From an uncultured Pelagibacteraceae bacterium (GTDB lineage Bacteria; Pseudomonadota; Alphaproteobacteria; Pelagibacterales; Pelagibacteraceae), in the NCBI GenBank assembly GCA_902516465.1, contig CABXZD010000001.1, forward strand, positions 124,001 through 188,000: a stretch of 64,000 nt of DNA, in the 5' to 3' direction. A program made the position numbers and the translations under genes. The notes beneath the pieces are model-generated. The model worked only from the letters and a program-made list of their open reading frames with translations, searched no databases and had not been told where the DNA came from. Positions 1-8,549 of this stretch are shown here, in pieces (position 1 is the first letter of the stretch; each line of letters starts with the position of its first letter).

Positions 1-693
1 TTTTTCAACTGCATCAGGTAGTCTATGTCTATCAAAATAATGTAGGTGAGTGTCAAAAGGTTTCATTTTTCTTAATGCATCTAAACCAATACGTCCTGCA
101 GCAACAGTTCCAATATGCATACCTTCAACATCATATGATCTTTGAACTGCATCTGCAATGTTCCAGCCCCCTTCATTTACGATCCTATGTTGATTGTGGT
201 AATCTCTTACCATTGAAACTATCATCATGACAATATGCTCAGCTACTGATCTAGAATTACAATAAGTTACCTCTACAACATCAATTTTATTATCCATTGC
301 AGCTTGTAAATCAACGTGATCTGAACCAATACCTGCTGTAATTGCCATCTTAAGATTTTTAGCTTTACCAATCCTTTCTTTTGTCAAATAGTATGGAAAA
401 AATGGTTGAGAAATTACAATGTCAGCATCAACAATATGTTTATCAGCTTCGCATCCATCACCATCTTTACTATTAGTAACAACCAACTCATGACCGTTAC
501 TTTCTAAAAACTTTCGTAATCCAAGTTCACCAGATACACAACCTAATAATTGCCCTGGGGTATAATCTCGACCTTTAGGTGAAGGTAAAGTCATTCCGTC
601 CGGGTATTTTTCTATTTTTGGTAATTGTGAAAGTGCGTAAGATTTTGGCATTCCACCCTTGGGATCATCATATAATACACATAATATTTTCAT
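1..693 (-). CDS. fdh: NAD-dependent formate dehydrogenase (D-2-hydroxyacid dehydrogenase family), C-terminus beyond window edge
   Basis: Reverse-strand reading from ATG at 693: MKILCVLYDDPKGGMPKSYALSQLPKIEKYPDGMTLPSPKGRDYTPGQLLGCVSGELGLRKFLE...ITAGIGSDHVDLQAAMD...VTYCNSRSVAEHIVMMIVSMVRDY; no stop before window edge, so absent from the ORF track. Confidence 0.85.
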   Translation of the reverse strand, partial: MKILCVLYDDPKGGMPKSYALSQLPKIEKYPDGMTLPSPKGRDYTPGQLLGCVSGELGLRKFLESNGHELVVTNSKDGDGCEADKHIVDADIVISQPFFPYYLTKERIGKAKNLKMAITAGIGSDHVDLQAAMDNKIDVVEVTYCNSRSVAEHIVMMIVSMVRDYHNQHRIVNEGGWNIADAVQRSYDVEGMHIGTVAAGRIGLDALRKMKPFDTHLHYFDRHRLPDAVEK

Positions 694-757
694 TTATTCC
701 TCTCTGTAAATTTAAATGTTTAAACATTATCTAACATCATTTTAAGATATCTAGCAA

Positions 758-1225
758 TTAATATTTCTGACTAGGGTAATTTTTTTTTAAAATAAACCTA
801 TTGATAATAATTGCAAATACAATAATTATTATAGAACCTGATATAACAGGACTTAGTAAAAAATCTAGGGAAACGCTACCTATAATCACGATTATTGGAT
901 TACCACCTGCTGGAGGATGGGTTATATTTAACAATATCATTGCTCCAACACCAAATCCTACAGCTAATGGAATAATTAAAAAAATTGGTAATGGAATAAA
1001 ATACAAAAAAATTAGACCTACTGCCGCAGTAGTTAAATGACCGAAAAAAACATTTTTTGGTTGCGCAAAAGGACTTTCAGGGTAGCCATATAGTAAGACC
1101 ATTGAGGAACCAAAAGAAGCTAATAGAAATATTCCTAATCCAGTTTTATAAGTTAAAAAAGTTAATATACTAATTGTTATAGTAGAAAATAATCCAGCGA
1201 AAATCGATTGTTTTAAGTTACCCAT
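758..1225 (-). CDS. HPP family integral membrane protein
   Basis: ORF 155 aa, 4-5 TM segments, YGYPESPFAQPKNVFFGHL and ITHPPAGGNPIIVIIG motifs of the HPP family. Confidence 0.8.
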   Translation of the reverse strand: MGNLKQSIFAGLFSTITISILTFLTYKTGLGIFLLASFGSSMVLLYGYPESPFAQPKNVFFGHLTTAAVGLIFLYFIPLPIFLIIPLAVGFGVGAMILLNITHPPAGGNPIIVIIGSVSLDFLLSPVISGSIIIIVFAIIINRFILKKNYPSQKY

Positions 1226-1229
1226 TTTT

Positions 1230-1628
1230 TTAATTTGATACTATTTTTTTCAGAGCATTGAAAGGTAATAATATACATTCTTTTCTAGAAAAATTTTTTT
1301 TCTTAAATAATTTGTTAAATGATAAATTTTTTTTTTTAAAAATATCAAAATTTCCCTCAAAAAAATTTTTTGCATCCTCACATAATTTTTTTATTTTATC
1401 TTTTCGATTATTGATAGATGCTTTGGAAAGAATACTTGCAGATGCCTGGCAGTAAATACAGGAATTTCCTTGATATCCAAAATCAATTATTTTATTTTTT
1501 TTAATAATCAATTTTATTTGTACTTCGTCTCCACATAAAGAGTTTTTTAATTTTGAATAGTGAGTATGATTTTTGATATTTTTATTATTATCAGAATCAG
1601 ATGCTATACCTAATATTTCTAAGTCCAT
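1230..1628 (-). CDS. IscU/SufU/NifU-N-like iron-sulfur scaffold homolog
   Basis: ORF 132 aa with LCGDEV, GNSCIYCQASASIL and C-terminal Cys (RKECILLPF): three scaffold Cys positions. Confidence 0.7.
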   Translation of the reverse strand: MDLEILGIASDSDNNKNIKNHTHYSKLKNSLCGDEVQIKLIIKKNKIIDFGYQGNSCIYCQASASILSKASINNRKDKIKKLCEDAKNFFEGNFDIFKKKNLSFNKLFKKKNFSRKECILLPFNALKKIVSN

Positions 1629-1801
1629 TTTTATTTATATAATAAAGATGTTAAATCCTTTAGTTAAGCCTTAAATTTTCAAAAAAAAAATAAAAAAAAT
1701 TAGGAAATAAAATACTTTTTTGAAGTATTTTAGTGAAATTTTATTTTATTACAATTCAATTTTTGTTGTAGTTCAAACTAATTACAACTAAATATCTAAT
1801 T

Positions 1802-2707
1802 ATGATAGAGCTAAAAAAAGAAAAAATAGCCATACCAGTTGTTTTGTTCGCTGGCATTTTATGGTCATTTGGACCTTTAGTAGTCAGGTATATGGATAAT
1901 CCACATATGGTGCCTTGGCAGTATATTTTTGGTCGGGGATTAACAATATTTATAATTTTGAATTTGTATCTATATTTTGAGGAAGGAATAAATTTTTATA
2001 AAAATTACAAGAAAATTGGTAGATCTGGAATCATTGGAGGAAGTGGACTAGGAATTGCTATGATTACTTTCATTTATTCAATTACTAACACAAGTGCAGC
2101 AGTTACCTTATTGTGTTTAGCAGCAATGCCATTTTTTACAGCTATAATAGCTTATTTATTTTTGAAAGAAAAAATTACATTTAATGCATGGGTGTCAATT
2201 TTTATAGCAACAATAGGAATTACAATTATGGCATTTGGAAATACAGAAAAAAATTCTTTAATAGGGTTTCTTTTTGGTCTTGCATCTTCGATAGGTTTCT
2301 CTGTATTCTCAGTAACACTAAGATGGAGAAAAGAAACACCTAAGTTTACTACTGTGGCTGTAGCTGGGCTATTTTGTTTTATTTTTGCATCTATAGTTAT
2401 TTTAATTACTAAGCAAAACTTTTTTTCAACCAGTTATAATAGCTCAATGTTTTCTTTACACGGTATTATAGTTTGTTTGGGTTTGATCTTATATTCAATT
2501 GGTTCAAAGGTAATACCAGCTGCAGAGTTGACACTTTTATCTTTAACAGAAGTTATTGGTGGAATTTTCTGGGTTTGGTTACCATTGTTTGGAATAAATG
2601 AAATTCCTTCTACAAGCACCATAGTCGGAGGATTTTTTCTTTTTGTTTCTCTAGTTTACTATAGCTTAATTATGAGATGGAATAAAAGATATATAGCTCT
2701 CAATTAA
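1802..2707 (+). CDS. DMT superfamily transporter (EamA domains)
   Basis: 301 aa, ~10 TM, duplicated EamA-like halves (AAMPFFTAIIAYLFLKEKIT; IPAAELTLLSLTEVIGGIFWVWL). Confidence 0.85.
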   Translation: MIELKKEKIAIPVVLFAGILWSFGPLVVRYMDNPHMVPWQYIFGRGLTIFIILNLYLYFEEGINFYKNYKKIGRSGIIGGSGLGIAMITFIYSITNTSAAVTLLCLAAMPFFTAIIAYLFLKEKITFNAWVSIFIATIGITIMAFGNTEKNSLIGFLFGLASSIGFSVFSVTLRWRKETPKFTTVAVAGLFCFIFASIVILITKQNFFSTSYNSSMFSLHGIIVCLGLILYSIGSKVIPAAELTLLSLTEVIGGIFWVWLPLFGINEIPSTSTIVGGFFLFVSLVYYSLIMRWNKRYIALN

Positions 2708-2721
2708 ATTTTTAGAAAATA

Positions 2722-3837
2722 ATGAGTAAAAATAAAAATATAGTCAATAGTTGGAATGAATGGGACCCATTAAAACATGTAATAGTAGGTAAAGCTGACG
2801 GAGTTTGCATACCCGCTCCTGAACCAGCATTAGATGCAAAAGTGCCTGAAGACTCAGATATGAAAGGCCAATATGGGCCAAGATCAAAGGAGTCTATTGA
2901 TAAAGCCAATCAGCTTCTTGATGACTTTTCAAATATATTAATCAAGCGAGGGATACAGGTCGATAGACCTACACCAATAAATTTTAATCAAAAAATATCT
3001 ACACCAGATTGGGAAGCAGAAACTATGTTCGGTTGTATGCCACCAAGAGATGTATTGCTAACCGTAGGAAATGAAATTTTAGAGGCGACAATGAGTTACC
3101 GTTGTAGATGGTTTGAATATCTGTGTTATAGACCGCTATTAAAAAAATACTTTAATTTAGACACTAGGATGAAACATGAATCTGCACCAAAACCTCAATT
3201 AACTGATGATGATTATAGAAAAGATTATTTATCTGAAAAAATTGGTATTCAAAAAAGATTACAATGGACGAAAGAAAAATTTTTTGTAACTACTGAAGAA
3301 GAACCATTATTTGATGCTGCTGATGTTTTGAGATTTGGTAAAGATTTAATTGTTCAACACGGGTTTACAACTAATTTAAAAGGTATTGATTGGCTTAAAA
3401 GGCATTTTAAAGATCACAGAGTTCACGCTGTGAATTTTCCAGGTGATCCTTATCCTATTCATATAGATGCAACCTTTACGCCTATTAAAGAAGGGCTTAT
3501 TATAAACAATCCTCAAAGGAGGCTTCCAAGAGATCAAAGAAAATTATTCGAAAAAAATGATTGGAAAATCATTGATGCTGCTCAACCAGCACATAATCAA
3601 CCACCTCCTCTTTGTTATTCATCAGTATGGCTTTCCATGAATGTATTAGTTCCTGATCAAAAGACTGTTTGTGTAGAAAAAAGTGAAAGATATCAAGCAG
3701 AACAACTTGATAAACTGGGTATGGAGGTAATACCTGTAGAAATGAGAGACGCCTATGCTTTTGGTGGAGGTCTTCATTGTTGCACTGCAGATGTACATCG
3801 AGAAGGTGAATTAAAAGATTATTTTCCTAACCAATAA
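2722..3837 (+). CDS. Glycine amidinotransferase (AGAT) family protein
   Basis: 371 aa; WNEWDPLKHVIVG, EPLFDAADVLRFGKDL, PIHIDATF, SSVWLSMNVL, GGGLHCCTADVHREGEL match AGAT catalytic Asp/His/Cys regions. Confidence 0.85.
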   Translation: MSKNKNIVNSWNEWDPLKHVIVGKADGVCIPAPEPALDAKVPEDSDMKGQYGPRSKESIDKANQLLDDFSNILIKRGIQVDRPTPINFNQKISTPDWEAETMFGCMPPRDVLLTVGNEILEATMSYRCRWFEYLCYRPLLKKYFNLDTRMKHESAPKPQLTDDDYRKDYLSEKIGIQKRLQWTKEKFFVTTEEEPLFDAADVLRFGKDLIVQHGFTTNLKGIDWLKRHFKDHRVHAVNFPGDPYPIHIDATFTPIKEGLIINNPQRRLPRDQRKLFEKNDWKIIDAAQPAHNQPPPLCYSSVWLSMNVLVPDQKTVCVEKSERYQAEQLDKLGMEVIPVEMRDAYAFGGGLHCCTADVHREGELKDYFPNQ

Positions 3838-3861
3838 AAATTCCAAGGATTAAAAGGTATG

Positions 3862-4611
3862 CTAATTTTCTTTAGTTTTATCAATATTGAAGTTTTCTAA
3901 TCCTGAAGATAAATCATTTTCTATTTCATCCTCCTTTTCTTCAATAAGTCCTAATTTCTCCATTTCAATTTGTTTAAGTCTTTGTTCTCTTAAGTTTTCT
4001 TTGTGTTCTTTTATTTTTTGATCACGATCAAACTTTTCTTCCCACTCTTTAATTTTTAAATATTCTAACTGTCTTTGTTTTTCTTCTTCCTCTTTGATTA
4101 ATTTTAGAGCTTTTTCTTTTCGTCTTTTTTCTTTGAGTTCTAAAATTTTTTGTTCATCCTCTCTAATTTTTAAATCAATATCTTTTCTATTTTGTTGCTC
4201 CTCTTTTAATCTAAGCTCTTTTTCCTTTACCCTCAGTTCTTTAGCGATTTGAGTCAAATCTTCATCCTTTTTAATAAGCCGATAGTATTCTTCTTTTTGT
4301 TTCTCTTCTTTAATTTTAAAATCTTTTAACTTATTTTTTAAATCATCTTCTTTAGACTTTAACTTGCTATCTTCTTTTTTAAGTTTTTCCTCTAAAGTTT
4401 TTAGCTCTTTTTTTTCTTTAATCAGTAAATTTTTTTCTTGAATTTTTTTTATTCTTATCTCTTTGATTTTTCTTTGTTCATTATTTTTTTTAAAATTTAT
4501 AATAACATTACTAAGTGATCTTGAAGTAATATTAGCTATTTTGACTAAAGTACTTTTTTTTTTATAATTTTTTTTTTTTTTATTAGTTCTTTGTTTTTTT
4601 TTATCTGGCAT
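3862..4611 (-). CDS. Highly charged coiled-coil protein of unknown function
   Basis: 249 aa ORF, Lys/Glu-rich long heptad-like helix, very basic N-terminus. Confidence 0.6.
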   Translation of the reverse strand: MPDKKKQRTNKKKKNYKKKSTLVKIANITSRSLSNVIINFKKNNEQRKIKEIRIKKIQEKNLLIKEKKELKTLEEKLKKEDSKLKSKEDDLKNKLKDFKIKEEKQKEEYYRLIKKDEDLTQIAKELRVKEKELRLKEEQQNRKDIDLKIREDEQKILELKEKRRKEKALKLIKEEEEKQRQLEYLKIKEWEEKFDRDQKIKEHKENLREQRLKQIEMEKLGLIEEKEDEIENDLSSGLENFNIDKTKEN

Positions 4612-4779
4612 TTTATGAAAGTATATTTGACCAAAAAATCATAAGTGTTTCAAGAATTTAAGAAATTTTTTGTATTATTACAAATATGAGTTTCAACCTA
4701 TAGGTGATTATTCTCATTAAAACGTTTAATATTCAAATTTTTTTTTGCATTAAACATCTCAAAATATTATTAAGCCTTT

Positions 4780-5415
4780 GTGAGAAGATTTAATAAATTA
4801 ATAATTGCATGTGACGGAGAGTCTGCAAGTGGAAAAAGCACTGCTGCAAAGTTAATATCAAAAAAATATAATTTATTACTAATTAATTCGGGTTTACTTT
4901 ATAGATATGCGAGTATTTTAATTATAAAAAATAATCCTAAAAATATTTATTCTTTTATCAAAAATAAATTTAAAAATGTTTCCTATAAAAAAATTGCCAA
5001 ACTCAATTTACATTCTGAAAAAATTAGTAATCATGTTGCGACCTTAGCTCAAAATAAAAAAATAAGACAAATAATTAATATGTTCCAAAAAAAAATTATA
5101 AAAAAAAATAAAAGAATTTGTGTTGAGGGTAGGGATATCGCGAGCAAAATTTTAGTTTCAAATCCTAAATACGATTTAGCATTCTATTTTAAATGTAATT
5201 TAGATGTTGCAAGTTATAGAAGATGGATCGATATAAAAAAAAAAGTCTCTTTAAAAGCTGTAAAGAAATCTTTATCCAAAAGAACAATGATGGATAAAAG
5301 TAGAAAAAACAGTCCTTTGATCAAGGTTAAGGATGCGATCTTAATTAGAACTGATAAACTATCAAAAAATCAAGTATTATCTAAAATGTCAAATTACATT
5401 GATAAATTAGATTAA
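4780..5415 (+). CDS. cmk: Cytidylate kinase (GTG start)
   Basis: 211 aa; ACDGESASGKSTAAKLISKKY P-loop, VEGRDIASKILVS, KRTMMDKSR. Confidence 0.8.
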   Translation: MRRFNKLIIACDGESASGKSTAAKLISKKYNLLLINSGLLYRYASILIIKNNPKNIYSFIKNKFKNVSYKKIAKLNLHSEKISNHVATLAQNKKIRQIINMFQKKIIKKNKRICVEGRDIASKILVSNPKYDLAFYFKCNLDVASYRRWIDIKKKVSLKAVKKSLSKRTMMDKSRKNSPLIKVKDAILIRTDKLSKNQVLSKMSNYIDKLD

Positions 5416-6698
5416 TTTTTTTCTTTCTCTGTAAGTTTCTCTTCTATTGGTTCTGTAATTGGGTTCAGCTCTATACCGGCTGGCGTTATTGTTTGAGGCA
5501 TAGCAACGAATTGAGAATCTGGATTATCCACCGTTTGTCTTACTCTCATTCTATAAATTCCAAATATTCCAATTATTCCATGAAAAAAAAATAAAAAAAT
5601 AAAAAAACCATTTGCACCAACTATATCCATAAAAATTGAACATAAAAATGGACCACTCATAGCTCCTAAACCGAAAGTAAATTGCAGACCAGCCCCTGCA
5701 GATACGAATTTATCTTTTGATATATAATCATTAGTATGGGCTAAAATTAATGAAAACATTGGTAAACTACAAAAAGAAAATAAAACAAAAAAAACATAAA
5801 ACCAGGTTTTACTCGTGGCTAAATCACCTGGTAAGTACATTTGTTTTGAAACTAATATAGCTAATATTGAAAATATAGCAGCTCCAAATGTGCTACAAAC
5901 AATTACTTTTCTCCTATCATAAACATCTGAAATTTTTCCTATTGGAAATTGAGCTATAGCACCAGAAATTGCTAAAAGAAAGGTTACTAGAGATATCTCA
6001 AATATAGTAAAATTCATTGAAGTTGCATAAACTGCAAGCAAAGTGAATACTGCTGACTGAATAGTCCCATAAAAAAAAGAACTTATTATTCCAAATGGCG
6101 ATACTTCGTAGAGATCTTTTAAAGACATAGCTTTAATCTTTTTAAAAGTTGGTGGTTTTTTTTTAGTTAATAATATTGGTATTAAGGCCAATGATGTAAT
6201 TACTGAGACTAAAATAAACGGTTGAAAATTTTGTGGACTACTAAAATTTAGCAAAAACATTCCAACACCGATAGATCCATACAATATAACCATATATAAA
6301 GATAATACACTTCCTCTATTTTTGTTATTTGATCTATCGTTCAACCAACTCTCAGCAACGGTATAAATGCATACCATACTGACTCCAGTTAAAAACCTTA
6401 ACAAAAACCAGACGAAGGGATTAATGATAATTGAATGAACTAAAATTACTAATGATGCTAATGATGCAAATGCAGCAAAAACTCTTATGTGACCAACTCT
6501 TGATATTATATTTGGAATTGTGGCTGCCCCTATAAAATAACCTACAAAATAACCAGACATCATAAAACCAGTTGCGGTAAGGCTGAATTCCTCTTGAACA
6601 GCTCTTACACCTAATAAAGAGCTCTGGAAACCATAGGCCATCATTATAAAGCCCATTCCCAAAAAAAGAGCCCATGAGTTCTTTAATAATTTATTCAT
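5412..6698 (-). CDS. MFS transporter
   Basis: 428 aa, 12 TM-like segments, MFS motif ...GKISDVYDRRKVIV. Confidence 0.85.
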   Translation of the reverse strand: MNKLLKNSWALFLGMGFIMMAYGFQSSLLGVRAVQEEFSLTATGFMMSGYFVGYFIGAATIPNIISRVGHIRVFAAFASLASLVILVHSIIINPFVWFLLRFLTGVSMVCIYTVAESWLNDRSNNKNRGSVLSLYMVILYGSIGVGMFLLNFSSPQNFQPFILVSVITSLALIPILLTKKKPPTFKKIKAMSLKDLYEVSPFGIISSFFYGTIQSAVFTLLAVYATSMNFTIFEISLVTFLLAISGAIAQFPIGKISDVYDRRKVIVCSTFGAAIFSILAILVSKQMYLPGDLATSKTWFYVFFVLFSFCSLPMFSLILAHTNDYISKDKFVSAGAGLQFTFGLGAMSGPFLCSIFMDIVGANGFFIFLFFFHGIIGIFGIYRMRVRQTVDNPDSQFVAMPQTITPAGIELNPITEPIEEKLTEKEKN

Positions 6699-6756
6699 AA
6701 AATTTGCTGTAATTATTCGCGATGTATTATTAAATCAAGTCTTAATTGTGACAAAC

Positions 6757-7617
6757 TTAGAATCTTTTGAGTTTCAAAAATGAGTGAATTGCAATAGTTA
6801 TTATTATAACCAGTCCCCCTGTAAGTGTTTCCACACTTGGTTGTTCTTTGATTATAAGCCAGACCCATATTGGACCAATAATGGTTTCAAGTAAGAAAAA
6901 TAAATTCACTTCTGCAGCAGGTATAAATCTTGGTGCTATAGTGACTAATACAAAAGGTATAGCAACACACAAAATACACATTAAAGGTACAATAATTAGG
7001 TCTTTGTTCTCAAGAACAAAACTCTCTATAAAAAATAACGCAAAAGTTGCCACAAACAGCTTACCTATAACAGCTGCTGGAACCAAATTTTGAGATTTTG
7101 CAGAACGAATGGTTACTGCTCCTATAGCAAGTCCAATTGCTGTAATAAATCCTAAAATGTCACCAAAGAAATTTCCTAATTTTAAAGAGTCAAAAAAAAT
7201 ATAAATTATCGCTAAAAAAGTAATAATGATAGAAACCAAAGTTTTTTTATCTGGAGGTTCTTTTAGAAAAAAAGCCCCAAGAATAGCTGACAACATAGGA
7301 GCAGTAGCTATCATTACCAGAGTATTTGCTACATTTGTATTCTGTATTGAAACCACAAAAGTAATGTTTGTTATACTAAATGTTACGATATATATAATCC
7401 CATGATAACCACTTGAGAAAAGAATCTTAAAAAAATTTGATTTATAAATTAGCAACATTCCCAAAAAAACTGTCAAAAAGGGTATAATACCTCTATAAAA
7501 AACAAGCCCCCAAGTATCTACACTTGAAAGTCTTATAAATAAAGAATCTGGTGTAATGAATAATACTGCTACAAACGCAAGTAAAGAACCCTTCTGCTGA
7601 TCTGATAAATTATTCAA
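6757..7617 (-). CDS. DMT superfamily transporter (EamA)
   Basis: 286 aa, ATAPMLSAILGAFFLKEPP and AAEVNLFFLLETIIGPIWVWL. Confidence 0.85.
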   Translation of the reverse strand: MNNLSDQQKGSLLAFVAVLFITPDSLFIRLSSVDTWGLVFYRGIIPFLTVFLGMLLIYKSNFFKILFSSGYHGIIYIVTFSITNITFVVSIQNTNVANTLVMIATAPMLSAILGAFFLKEPPDKKTLVSIIITFLAIIYIFFDSLKLGNFFGDILGFITAIGLAIGAVTIRSAKSQNLVPAAVIGKLFVATFALFFIESFVLENKDLIIVPLMCILCVAIPFVLVTIAPRFIPAAEVNLFFLLETIIGPIWVWLIIKEQPSVETLTGGLVIIITIAIHSFLKLKRF

Positions 7618-8549
7618 GCCTTAAGTTCTTCCCAAAAAGTTTTGGCCAAATTAATTTTTGTTAAATCATAATAAGTTTTCAATCCAGTAGGGGATGTAAC
7701 ATTAATGTCACCATTAAGTTTTTGATCAATAAAATCAATTCCAGCAAAAAAAATATTTTTTTTTTTTAAATTACGAGCAACCAATTTAGATATTCTTTTT
7801 TCAATGGTTGTTAATTTCGTGTTTACCGGAGTAGCACCTTTACTCATATTACTTAAAAAGGATCCTTTCCTAGGCACTCTAGAAATCGCCCCTACAACTT
7901 TACCATTAATAAGAAAGACTCTTTTATCACCTTTGTTTATTTTTGATAAAAATTTTTGGCAGATTACATGGTCGTGTTTTTTTAAATATTTTTTTACAAA
8001 ATTTAAATTAAATTTTTTCAAAAGATAAATATCATTTCCGCCATAACTATGGGTAGGCTTTAATATAACTTTTCTATTTATAATAAAAAATTTTTTAATT
8101 TCATTTATATTTTGAGTAAAAATGGTATTTGGCATATATTTTTGATATTTCGCAGAGTAAAATTTTTCTGACACATTTCTAATAGATGTTGGATCATTTA
8201 TAATTCTTACTTTTTTTTTGATTATATCTAAAATATAAGTTGTTGAAATATACTCCTGATTAAATGGAGGATCTTGCCTGATTAAGATAAATTTACACTT
8301 CATTAAGTCTAACTTTTGTTTATGTAGAATCTTAAATTTTTTTTTTCGAGTGTAATTAAATTTAACAAAGAAACCCTCGGCTACAATCTTAGAATTGATT
8401 ATTGATAAATTTTTAGGCTCATAATAAAAAATCTTGTAATTTTTACTTTGAATTTCGTTAGCCAAAAAAATACTTGTATCTGTTAATATGTTAAGCTTTG
8501 AGGGATGATTTCCTTGAATAGCAACAATTTTATTTATCATAAAGTACAC
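7614..8549 (-). CDS. gshB: Glutathione synthase
   Basis: 311 aa ATP-grasp; LIRQDPPFNQEYISTTYILD, KPTHSYGGNDIYLL, NVTSPTGLKTYYDLT; more likely start at ATG 8540. Confidence 0.85.
   Translation of the reverse strand: MYFMINKIVAIQGNHPSKLNILTDTSIFLANEIQSKNYKIFYYEPKNLSIINSKIVAEGFFVKFNYTRKKKFKILHKQKLDLMKCKFILIRQDPPFNQEYISTTYILDIIKKKVRIINDPTSIRNVSEKFYSAKYQKYMPNTIFTQNINEIKKFFIINRKVILKPTHSYGGNDIYLLKKFNLNFVKKYLKKHDHVICQKFLSKINKGDKRVFLINGKVVGAISRVPRKGSFLSNMSKGATPVNTKLTTIEKRISKLVARNLKKKNIFFAGIDFIDQKLNGDINVTSPTGLKTYYDLTKINLAKTFWEELKA

Noticed and set aside
801-1040. + strand 79-aa ORF and similar antisense ORFs (e.g. 2434-2622 -, 6848-7093 +, 9945-10229 +, 12667-12978 +, 13876-14145 +, 29739-30089 +, 46366-46632 -, 51970-52323 -, 58302-58538 +, 59031-59237 +)
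   Set aside because: Each lies antisense to a well-supported conserved gene, has no recognisable motif, and is expected from the codon composition of the sense gene.
6421-6675. - strand 84-aa ORF overlapping the MFS transporter in another frame (also 57097-57357 + in glutaminase)
   Set aside because: Alternate-frame reading of a strongly conserved gene with no independent support.
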